Below, in pieces: positions 16,984 to 23,907 of a stretch of 64,000 nucleotides of DNA. This DNA is from Thalassotalea fonticola. Its GTDB lineage: Bacteria > Pseudomonadota > Gammaproteobacteria > Enterobacterales > Alteromonadaceae. Where the stretch lies: NCBI RefSeq assembly GCF_032911225.1, contig NZ_CP136600.1:4650001-4714000 (forward strand). Direction: 5' to 3'. How positions within the stretch are numbered: position 1 is the stretch's first letter; each line of letters opens with the position of its first letter. Made by a program: the position numbers and the translations under genes. The notes beneath the pieces are model-generated. The model searched no databases, was not told the DNA's origin, and saw only the letters and a program-made list of their open reading frames with translations.

Positions 16984-17634
16984 ATGGCAAGTTTAACCAT
17001 TTCCGATAAAATCTATAATCAACTTTCTAGTGCCATAATTTCTGGTGAATTAAAACCCGGGCAAAAGCTCGAAGAGCAAGAAATTGCCAATAAATATGGC
17101 GCTTCACGCACACCTATTCGTGAAGCTCTTAGGCTGCTTCATACTAATGGCTTAGTTGAAAGTAAGCCGCATAAAGGCGTTACGGTCATAGAACTGGATA
17201 TTGACCAACTTGCCGATATGTACGAAGCCTTAGCTGAACTGGAAGCGCTGTGTGCTGGCCTTAGCGCAGAACGTATGACTATGGTTGAACGTAAGCAGTT
17301 ACTGCGCTTGCATGAGCAGTCTCAACACGCCGTAGAATCTGAAGATGTTGATGAGTTTGCTAATTTGAACAATCAAATTCATCACGCGATTCATCAAGGG
17401 TCGCGTAATAAAACACTGCTTGAAACAATAAACAAACTACGAAAGCGTTTAAGTCTTTACCGTCAACCTTGGTTATTCGAAAAGCGCAACCGCCTCGAGG
17501 CATCGTATACTGAGCATGATGAGTTGGTTGAAGCGGTAAGTAAAAGTCAAAAAGAAGCCGCATTTAATGCAATGAAGAATCACATATCCAATACCAGTAT
17601 GGGGACATTAGATTTTCTGATGCGACAGAAATAA
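16984..17634 (+). CDS. FCD-type GntR transcriptional regulator
   Basis: 216 residues. The winged helix-turn-helix is at about 8-70 (KLEEQEIANKYGASRTPIREALRLLHTNGLVESKPHKGV, the classic GntR signature), and the all-helical FCD effector domain at 80-210, where ligand and often a metal bind (Asp/His-rich: MYEALAELEAL, HHAIHQGSRN). It is separated from the upstream operon by a terminator. The ribosome site before the ATG is weak. It is the obvious candidate to bind the TTGTATACAT palindromes at 11276 and 23513, usually as a repressor relieved by a pathway intermediate. Confidence 0.92.
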   Translation: MASLTISDKIYNQLSSAIISGELKPGQKLEEQEIANKYGASRTPIREALRLLHTNGLVESKPHKGVTVIELDIDQLADMYEALAELEALCAGLSAERMTMVERKQLLRLHEQSQHAVESEDVDEFANLNNQIHHAIHQGSRNKTLLETINKLRKRLSLYRQPWLFEKRNRLEASYTEHDELVEAVSKSQKEAAFNAMKNHISNTSMGTLDFLMRQK

Positions 17635-17784
17635 CCTCGATATGTATGCCCCATTTTTCAGGTTGTGCATTATGAAAAAGTCTGACGAATTTTAAAATCA
17701 CTCACAATTTATTAATAATACATAAGATCAAGCTAATTCTAACTGATATGTTTTTTAACCAATAACAATAAAAATTATTGGAGA

Positions 17785-18840
17785 ATGAGCTTGTCTTATA
17801 CAAAAATTGCTGGATTACAGTTATCAATGCCCACACCTGTATGGAAAGTCGTGCAAACCTTGTTGTGGCTGATCGGTGTCATTATTGTTGGCTTACTTAT
17901 TGTTGAACCAGATCTTGGCATTTTATTGTTCTGGAATTTGTTAATTCCAATAGCACCGGCAATTGTGGTTATTATTCCTGGTGTTTGGCGCAATATATGC
18001 CCTATGTCTACTACCGCTTTACTACTGACTAAACTCGGGTTTTCGAAGCAGAAAAAGCTTAGTATTAATAACAGCGGTAGACTATTTGCTGCTGGCATTG
18101 TAGCGTTATTATTAATTGTTCCTCTTCGACACTTGCTACTAAATACTAGTGGCGCTGCTACTGCAACAATGTTATTGATCGCAGCAGCTATTGCCGTAAT
18201 TATGGGGTTTAAATACCAATGGCGTAGTGGCTGGTGTGCTTCCCTTTGTCCAATACATTCGGTTGAACGTTTGTATGGCAGTACCCCGGCATTTACCACC
18301 GACAATGCTCATTGCAGCTCATGTGAAAAATGTACTTCTGTTTGCCCAGACTCAACCAAACAAATGTCAGCCGTAGTCACTCGAAATATATCCGCAGAAA
18401 AACTATCTGGTTTAGTTATGACGGGAGGATTTGTTGGTTATATTTGGGGCTGGTATCACGTTCCCGATTACGTGCAAGTTGGCTTTTGGCAAGTGTTCTA
18501 TGCTTATGCTTGGCCGTTTGGCTCTGGACTTATTTCTCTAGCTATTTACCTGTTATTGCGAAAACAACTGGCTCCATCACAAATTAAAGAAATGAATAAG
18601 GTTTTCGCAACCGCTGCTGTTATTTGTTATTACTGGTATCGCTTACCATCTCTTATTGGCATGGGGCTTTACCCTGACGATGGGGTACTGATAAACCTGT
18701 CAGATACTTTGCCTTACTGGTTTCCTGCGCTGCTAAAGCTGGCCAGTGCATTGTTTTTTATTTGGTTTATGTTGTATCGAAACCGAAGCAGGAGAAAAAG
18801 AAGTTGGAGTACACGTCCGGATTATGCAATTAATACCTAA
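17785..18840 (+). CDS. Membrane-bound 4Fe-4S polyferredoxin-like protein (NapH/NosR-type)
   Basis: About 351 residues with six or more membrane segments. Paired conserved motifs sit at membrane edges (RNICPMS near residue 72; WCASLCPIHSVE near 152), followed by one ferredoxin cluster motif C-x2-C-x2-C-x3-C-P (CSSCEKCTSVCP near 173-184). This is the architecture of quinol-linked electron-transfer proteins such as NapH or the RdxA/CcoG group. Only one 4Fe-4S motif is present. The GGAG at 17780-17783 is too close to the ATG at 17785 but ideally spaced for an in-frame TTG at 17791, which may be the true start. It may feed electrons to an oxygenase of the cluster; this is inference. Confidence 0.8.
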   Translation: MSLSYTKIAGLQLSMPTPVWKVVQTLLWLIGVIIVGLLIVEPDLGILLFWNLLIPIAPAIVVIIPGVWRNICPMSTTALLLTKLGFSKQKKLSINNSGRLFAAGIVALLLIVPLRHLLLNTSGAATATMLLIAAAIAVIMGFKYQWRSGWCASLCPIHSVERLYGSTPAFTTDNAHCSSCEKCTSVCPDSTKQMSAVVTRNISAEKLSGLVMTGGFVGYIWGWYHVPDYVQVGFWQVFYAYAWPFGSGLISLAIYLLLRKQLAPSQIKEMNKVFATAAVICYYWYRLPSLIGMGLYPDDGVLINLSDTLPYWFPALLKLASALFFIWFMLYRNRSRRKRSWSTRPDYAINT

Positions 18841-18856
18841 CGGATTAAATAATTCT

Positions 18857-18889
18857 ATACCTCATATTGCCATTGGGAATATGAGGTAT
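18857..18889. terminator. Bidirectional hairpin between convergent genes
   Basis: ATACCTCATATT (18857-18868) pairs perfectly over 12 bp with AATATGAGGTAT (18878-18889), loop 9. The flanks are AT-rich but lack a long T-run. Placed exactly between two converging genes. Confidence 0.65.
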
Positions 18890-18905
18890 GCTGTAAGAGT
18901 AAAAA

Positions 18906-19442
18906 TTATTTAGCAGGCTTGTCTTTTCCTGGGTGTAAAGTACCGCATTTTTTGCATGTTCTAGCGTCTATGTTTTGATGAAATGCTTCATAGGCTTTTG
19001 GTAAGTCCTCGACAATAGATAATATCTCAGCTTCTATTTGATAAACCATTTCATAACAATGTCCGCAGTGCCATTGCAGTTTGTCTAATTGCCCTTTAGG
19101 CCTTGCTGGCTCTACAACCAAACCGATACTGTCAGGCTCTGGACGCTGTGGCGAATGCAATACACCTGCTGGCAATAGTAGCATTTCACCTTCTTTAATG
19201 TGAATTTCACAAGGTTGACCGTTTTCATCAAACGAATTTAAGTAACAATTCCCTTTGAGTTGATAAAACAACTCTTCGACCGGGTTGCAATGAAAGTCTA
19301 AACGTTCATTCGGACCGCCGACCATCATTACCATCATGTCGGCATCTTTGAAAATTAACTCATTATTTACTGGTGGACGTTTTAGTAAATGTTGATTGTC
19401 ATTAATCCACTTTTGTACGTTTAATGCTTTTGGCAGGGCCAT
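18906..19442 (-). CDS. 3-hydroxyanthranilate 3,4-dioxygenase, paralogue A
   Basis: Opens 3-hydroxyanthranilate to 2-amino-3-carboxymuconate semialdehyde. The start at 19442 is chosen because AGAGGAAG precedes it; an upstream in-frame ATG would add a non-conserved leader. The product is 178 residues. Bacterial-type residues are all present: iron ligands His51, Glu57, His96; substrate residues Arg47, Arg100, Glu111; and the second, rubredoxin-like iron site Cys126, Cys129, Cys163, Cys166. A paralogue with the same residues lies at 29665-30201. This copy is the last gene of the minus-strand operon. Confidence 0.92.
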   Translation of the reverse strand: MALPKALNVQKWINDNQHLLKRPPVNNELIFKDADMMVMMVGGPNERLDFHCNPVEELFYQLKGNCYLNSFDENGQPCEIHIKEGEMLLLPAGVLHSPQRPEPDSIGLVVEPARPKGQLDKLQWHCGHCYEMVYQIEAEILSIVEDLPKAYEAFHQNIDARTCKKCGTLHPGKDKPAK

Positions 19443-19599
19443 ATTAGCTTCCTCTGTTTGTGTTGTAAGTATCTTACTATATCTTGAGGAATTGTTAATA
19501 AATTGATGCAAGTCAAAGAAATTCAGTGTTGGATATCGTGGATCTTAGTCTTGTTATATTGGTTAAATTATAGCTGTTCTATTAAGATGGATTTTAATA

Positions 19600-19911
19600 T
19601 TAATTGCTTATTTTTACTTTCATACCGTCAAGCTTATCACTGACAATTACCTGACAAGCTAATCGTGAATTAGCATTGGTATTTTTTAATTTATCCAAAA
19701 CCTGTTGTTCCCCAAAATATTTGGTTGAAGTTATTGTTAAATAATCATCATCAATGTCAACTAAACAGGTACCGCAGCTGCAACAACCATTACAAATAGC
19801 AGGAATACCATCTATATGATTATCAACGGCGGCAACCATTAAACTTAAGTCATTCTCTGCAGTTACGGTTTGCTCTAAGCCATTATTTTGAATAAATGTA
19901 ATGTTAGGCAT
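19600..19911 (-). CDS. Adrenodoxin-type [2Fe-2S] ferredoxin
   Basis: 103 residues. Cysteines at 40, 46, 49 and 86 give C-x5-C-x2-C-x36-C, the spacing of vertebrate/putidaredoxin-type ferredoxins rather than plant type. Two extra cysteines (43, 44) lie in the cluster loop. Such proteins pass single electrons to cytochromes P450 or Rieske/other oxygenases. No P450 or matching reductase is in the window. It lies inside the 18.9-23.5 kb minus-strand operon between a permease and 3-hydroxyanthranilate dioxygenase A, so it may serve a ring-hydroxylating step encoded elsewhere. Confidence 0.88.
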   Translation of the reverse strand: MPNITFIQNNGLEQTVTAENDLSLMVAAVDNHIDGIPAICNGCCSCGTCLVDIDDDYLTITSTKYFGEQQVLDKLKNTNANSRLACQVIVSDKLDGMKVKISN

Positions 19912-19941
19912 GGACTTTCCTAAGGTGTTGGTTGTTTAAGT

Positions 19942-20673
19942 TCATAGGTTAATTTTTATAGCCGTGCTAATGGCTGTGTACAAAGCTAAGCTTGTTAAGA
20001 TAAATTTTAATAGTGTCATATAATGCTGGTTTGGAATTTTATGGCGTAAATAGTTACCTAAAATTGAGCCTAACGTAGCGCCCAAAACCGACGCTAAAAT
20101 TAATTGCCATAAGTCAAGAAACTGAAAACCAATAACACTATAGACAATCACTTTATTCAAGTTGGTAATGCCCATTAATAAAGAAGCAGTGGCTATTATT
20201 TGTTCTTTATCAACGAGCTTTTTATACAGTAATGTTACTGTTATCGGCCCAGGCGCTCCCACTAATAAACCTAAGCCGGCTTGTATGGCACCGACCAAAT
20301 AAAAGCTTTCAAATTTGCCGAATAATTTAGCAATAGGCTTAAACCATAGTGTCAGCAATAAATAAATTGATATAAACAGAGGTAAATATTGACTGGCAAT
20401 ATTGATTAAAAAAACACTGAATAAGCTGGTACCAATCAGCGCTCCAAGAACGAATTGCCATACAAAAGGCCAATGTATATGTTGGTAACAAAACGCAAGA
20501 CGCGAGCTGTTACTGGCAAATTGGGCAACACCATGAACTGGTATAATAGCAGCAGCGGGAACGAAAAAAGGCAATACCAACACTAAAATCATACCACCAC
20601 CCATCGCACAAATACCGGCGAGGGTAGAGGTGATCGTCGCTATTAAAAAGAGACTTAGCTCATTGGTGAACAT
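19942..20673 (-). CDS. TauE/SafE-family membrane permease, second copy
   Basis: 243 residues with about eight hydrophobic segments. The first repeat motif is ICAMGGGMILVLVLPFF, the second GLGLLVGAPGPITVTLLYKK. Relative to the 10109 gene the glycine motifs diverge and it is 31 residues shorter, so the two are not recent duplicates. Predicted to move a small anion or carboxylate across the inner membrane. It is co-directional with its neighbours, 30 bases upstream of the ferredoxin gene. Confidence 0.82.
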   Translation of the reverse strand: MFTNELSLFLIATITSTLAGICAMGGGMILVLVLPFFVPAAAIIPVHGVAQFASNSSRLAFCYQHIHWPFVWQFVLGALIGTSLFSVFLINIASQYLPLFISIYLLLTLWFKPIAKLFGKFESFYLVGAIQAGLGLLVGAPGPITVTLLYKKLVDKEQIIATASLLMGITNLNKVIVYSVIGFQFLDLWQLILASVLGATLGSILGNYLRHKIPNQHYMTLLKFILTSLALYTAISTAIKINL

Positions 20674-20705
20674 GAGTTGTTATTACCTACTTTTAAACAC
20701 GCAGT

Positions 20706-21149
20706 CTAAAGTGTTTTATAAGTTTGGGTACCAACCCAGCCACGCTCAGAAATATCTACCATGATGTTTTCTGGGCCATTCATTTTATATTCCGCGTTAT
20801 CTTTTGCTGGGTTTTTGCCAAGACCTTGAGCTAGATTTACATCGTGACGTGGTTGATAGCCATTTTCTTGAAAATCACCTACCATGGCTTCAATATCATC
20901 ACATTGAAAGCCAATGTGATGTAACCCTACATAGCCTTGAGGAAATTCTTTGCCGGCCGCAGGACCATTCTTGAAATTTAAAATAGCTAAATTTACGTTG
21001 CCATCTGTTACGTAATATCCGTTCGCATTACGACTGGCAACAACACCGGCAACGGACCAACCCATTACGTTTACAAAAAAGTCTCTGCTTTTATCTGGGT
21101 CGCTTGATGCCATGGCCAAATGCTTTAATTTTATTACTTGCTTGCTCAT
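20706..21149 (-). CDS. VOC-superfamily (glyoxalase/extradiol-like) protein
   Basis: 147 residues, one VOC domain (two beta-alpha-beta-beta-beta units). Candidate metal ligands are His10 (LKHLAM), His77 or His78 (GLHHIGFQ) and an acidic residue near 132-135 (MVDISERGW). The extradiol acid-base His pair present in the 12270 protein is absent, so a lyase, isomerase or epimerase reaction is as likely as a dioxygenase. It sits between the aspartate-dehydrogenase-like gene (43-base gap) and the permease in the same operon. Confidence 0.8.
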   Translation of the reverse strand: MSKQVIKLKHLAMASSDPDKSRDFFVNVMGWSVAGVVASRNANGYYVTDGNVNLAILNFKNGPAAGKEFPQGYVGLHHIGFQCDDIEAMVGDFQENGYQPRHDVNLAQGLGKNPAKDNAEYKMNGPENIMVDISERGWVGTQTYKTL

Positions 21150-21192
21150 AATTTTTTCCTAAATTTATCTGTTATTTAATATATGTAACTTG

Positions 21193-22005
21193 TTAACTGC
21201 CAACTCTAAGTGGCGTGGTAATGGAGCGCAGGGCGGTGATCACGCTTAATGCGGTAATTCGGCCGGTTCCTGGGTTCTCAATTGTTGGTACATTTTCAAT
21301 GGTCAACGAAAAACTAGCGCTATCGGCATCTACATTGATGTAATGCGTGTTTCTGGTTTTAGTCGGGTCAGCCCAAATTTCCAATTGGGTTTTATCCGCA
21401 CCAACACCTGCTAGACCTAATGCTGCAGCAACATTTACGTTTGATGGAAATTTTTCAGCCCCTTCTCGAGCACTGCCTTTAAATACTTGCAGTGGTTCGG
21501 TTAAGTTTGAAATATCGATGTTGTTCTCAACGATGTATTTCGCTTTGGTCAACGATGTTGGTGGCTTACGGGTAACCATAGTTACTGAGTGAATTGTATT
21601 TTCAGCAGCAGCTCTAACTGCATCTAAGCCTAATAGGGCGCCAGTTGCTAAAATTATTTGGCCACCATTATTTTTGGCGACATCAACTATGCTCGGATTT
21701 TGTAATATTGCTGCACCGCTCACGGTAACTAATATTTTGCCTTGTTTTAAAGTGGGCTCGGCCACACTCATAAATGCAGAAGTAGGGGCGCACTCAATAA
21801 CAATATCAACAATGTCGGCTAAATCTTCAGCCGCCACTACATCAATAGAATTGCTATAACCGCTAAGATTTGCTTTGGCTTTAGCTAAATTTCCAGATGT
21901 TACCGCTGTTAGCTCTAAACCTTCCATACCGTCATTTAGCGCCTGACCTACTACTTGGCCAATAGTGCCAAAACCGGCAATGCCTACTTTTAATGTGTTC
22001 TTCAT
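21193..22005 (-). CDS. Aspartate dehydrogenase-like NAD(P)-dependent enzyme
   Basis: 270 residues. The Rossmann motif GFGTIG is at 11-16. The C-terminal half matches the L-aspartate dehydrogenase (NadX, DUF108) family: ATGALLGLDAV at 120-130, FPSNVNVAAAL at 186-196, catalytic-type His221 in NTHYINV, and ENPGTGRITALSVITALR. True enzymes interconvert L-aspartate and iminoaspartate/oxaloacetate, sometimes feeding quinolinate synthesis. In this catabolic operon it may act on another amino or 2-oxo acid. It is second in the minus-strand operon after the transporter. Confidence 0.8.
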   Translation of the reverse strand: MKNTLKVGIAGFGTIGQVVGQALNDGMEGLELTAVTSGNLAKAKANLSGYSNSIDVVAAEDLADIVDIVIECAPTSAFMSVAEPTLKQGKILVTVSGAAILQNPSIVDVAKNNGGQIILATGALLGLDAVRAAAENTIHSVTMVTRKPPTSLTKAKYIVENNIDISNLTEPLQVFKGSAREGAEKFPSNVNVAAALGLAGVGADKTQLEIWADPTKTRNTHYINVDADSASFSLTIENVPTIENPGTGRITALSVITALRSITTPLRVGS

Positions 22006-22131
22006 AATTAAATCTTCAATATGTGTTATTTAAAACGTTATTTATTTTTTGTAATTCTTCCTTTTGTATTCTATACGCAGGAAGAGGGCGAACCCGCAGT
22101 ACTGGTAAAAGCTACTGCAGACTCTAGGGAG

Positions 22132-22147
22132 TTTCTAGAACTAGAAA
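22132..22147. promoter_or_regulatory. 16-bp perfect palindrome between the MFS and aspartate-dehydrogenase-like genes
   Basis: TTTCTAG-AA-CTAGAAA. The 2-base centre makes an RNA hairpin unlikely, so a protein-binding site is the better guess. Nothing else notable was seen in the 152-base gap except a weak inverted repeat GCAGTA/TACTGC nearby. Confidence 0.35.
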
Positions 22148-22157
22148 GGTAGAACCA

Positions 22158-23474
22158 TTAGCTTTCGCTTTTACGAATTGGCAACTCAGGGTACTTACCC
22201 ATCATCAGTATACAGACACAACAGAGAACCATAATCGCTGACATTGCCCATAAAACTTCGGTATAACGCCCTACCGCATCGTAAGTTAAGCCCATGATTA
22301 AAGGACCTATACTTGCGCCAAGTTTAAAGCCTGAATAACTATAACCGTAGATTTCACCAAATGAGCGTTGACCAAAGTACTTACTAGTAAAGTACGCCAT
22401 CACATCAAATTCAGCGCCAATGGCAATACCAATTAATGCCGTACAAATAGCGGCTTCAAAACCAGTCGCGCCCATGGCAAATAAAGCAAGACCGATGACA
22501 GGCCCAAACATGAAGGCGATAACCACATAAGGGGCAAAGAACTTATCCATTAAATAGCCAGCGAGTAATCGGCCACCGACAATCGACATACCTAAATAAG
22601 CAAAAGTGCCAATCGCTTCTTTGATACTCATGCCGCGGTCAGTCATCATCGGAATTAAATGTACCAAGACCGTTGAAGTACAAAGACCGGTAATTAAAAA
22701 TGAAGCAAACATCAACCAGAAGGTTTTTTGTTTAATTGCTTCTTTCGTGGTGTAACCCACTAATTGTGTATTTGGTTTTGAGAAAGAAGTTTGTTGTGCA
22801 CTAGGAGCATCAGTTGATCCGTCTGGACATAAACCTATATCACTGGGTTTATCTTTAAAAACAAACTTACTAATAGGTAAGGCAACAACTAAGATAAGTA
22901 CACCAATGGCAAGGTACGCTTCACGCCAGGTATAGTGCTCCATAAAGTAAGAAGCAATTAATGGCACCATTGTAGTACCTAGCCCAACACCCGCTAAACC
23001 AATACCTAAAGCAAGGCCTCGCTTTTTATTAAACCAGCTAACTAATAATTTGGAATAGGTTAACGGAGCTGTACCTGCGCCTAATAATGGGATAACAACA
23101 CACATAGCGTATAAATGCCAAATTGACGGGGTAAGTAGCGACATTGACGCTATGGTGAGGGCAAATAAGAAAGTGGAAGGCACCAATATTTTTTTAACGC
23201 CGTGTTTATCTATCATTCGACCGACATAAGGGAAAAACACGATAGCCGTGATACCAATAATCGTAGGACCAAATGATATTTGCCCTCGGGTCCAGCCGAA
23301 GCTTGTTTCAAACGCTTTGATAAAAGTACCAAAAGACATAGCAATTACGCTATAGCCAAGTGACAGACCAATAATGGTACCGATCACAATCCACCAACCA
23401 TAAAATATTTTATTTGTTTTCATTGTTTGATCCATTTCAGCTGTTGGTGCTGATTTAACTAATTCACTCGACAT
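22158..23474 (-). CDS. MFS transporter of the monocarboxylate/oxalate-formate type
   Basis: 438 residues from ATG 23474, which is preceded by GAGGTTCTT. A longer frame from 23534 would run through the TTGTATACAT operator and is rejected. Twelve membrane segments, with the family loop GRMIDKHGVKKIL between segments 2 and 3 and a central cytoplasmic loop near residues 190-225. The subfamily (WWIVIGTIIGLSLGYSVIAMSFGTFIKAF) carries monocarboxylates and aromatic acids. First gene of the minus-strand operon, so it probably imports the pathway substrate. Confidence 0.88.
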   Translation of the reverse strand: MSSELVKSAPTAEMDQTMKTNKIFYGWWIVIGTIIGLSLGYSVIAMSFGTFIKAFETSFGWTRGQISFGPTIIGITAIVFFPYVGRMIDKHGVKKILVPSTFLFALTIASMSLLTPSIWHLYAMCVVIPLLGAGTAPLTYSKLLVSWFNKKRGLALGIGLAGVGLGTTMVPLIASYFMEHYTWREAYLAIGVLILVVALPISKFVFKDKPSDIGLCPDGSTDAPSAQQTSFSKPNTQLVGYTTKEAIKQKTFWLMFASFLITGLCTSTVLVHLIPMMTDRGMSIKEAIGTFAYLGMSIVGGRLLAGYLMDKFFAPYVVIAFMFGPVIGLALFAMGATGFEAAICTALIGIAIGAEFDVMAYFTSKYFGQRSFGEIYGYSYSGFKLGASIGPLIMGLTYDAVGRYTEVLWAMSAIMVLCCVCILMMGKYPELPIRKSES

Positions 23475-23493
23475 AAGAACCTCATTTGTATTT

Positions 23494-23523
23494 AGTATAC
23501 GAATAAACCTAATTGTATACATT
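23494..23523. promoter_or_regulatory. Putative FCD-GntR operators of the MFS operon
   Basis: ATTGTATACATT (23512-23523) shares its core with the site at 11276, and a related AGTATACG sits at 23494-23501, 20 bases away centre to centre, so two helical turns apart. They are 20-50 bases upstream of the MFS start. Confidence 0.5.
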
Positions 23524-23802
23524 GAATCTGTCAAGCCTATATTTTTAGCAAAACGATAATTGCTCGAAATTGCCTGCTTATACTTTTACCCATTAAAAAC
23601 ACAACGAAGTGGGCAATAGTTAATTCATTTAAAAGTGCTAATTACACACATTAAAGCAGTAATGAAATATCTAGACATCAATAAAGATAAGCGCTTCATT
23701 AACTTTTAACTCTGTATTTCGACTTTGCTTTACATGTTCTTCATTGATGCTATTCGAGCACAGCTCTGGTTAATTTTCAACGCTAATAACCCCCCCCTAG
23801 TA

Positions 23803-23818
23803 ATAACTTTTTTGTTAT
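23803..23818. promoter_or_regulatory. Dyad upstream of nbaE, possible LysR-type site
   Basis: ATAAC (23803-23807), six T, GTTAT (23814-23818). Similar to ATAAC/GTTAT elements flanking the LysR gene, but the spacing is one base longer than the classic T-N11-A box. Confidence 0.3.
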
Positions 23819-23907
23819 ATCTGAGGTGGTAAATATTATTTTTCTATTATGTCTTGGTTTAATAAAGTAGGGGTATTGAAAAATACTGCCCAGAAAGAGC
23901 ACTACTT

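Larger units (their letters stand above)
23475..23907. other. Divergent control region between the MFS and nbaE operons
   Basis: About 430 bases without a coding frame. It contains the putative GntR sites (23494-23523) near the MFS gene and an ATAAC-N6-GTTAT dyad (23803-23818) 90 bases before nbaE. Confidence 0.55.

Noticed and set aside
17796..18305. Minus-strand open frame of ~169 codons inside the membrane ferredoxin gene
   Set aside because: Lies entirely opposite a gene with clear ferredoxin motifs and membrane segments; no ribosome site or recognisable protein.
19600..19911. XylT/plant-type ferredoxin for reactivating an extradiol dioxygenase
   Set aside because: Cysteine spacing is C-x5-C-x2-C-x36-C, the adrenodoxin type, not the plant-type C-x4-C-x2-C-x~29-C.
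10109..20673. Calling the island a taurine/sulfonate pathway because of TauE/SafE homologues
   Set aside because: No Xsc, sulfopyruvate decarboxylase pair, sulfonate dioxygenase or sulfonate ABC transporter is present; the TauE family is too broad to carry that claim.
23475..23534. Longer N-terminus for the MFS transporter (start at 23534)
   Set aside because: It would encode a non-conserved leader and contain the operator palindrome; the ATG at 23474 has a good ribosome site.
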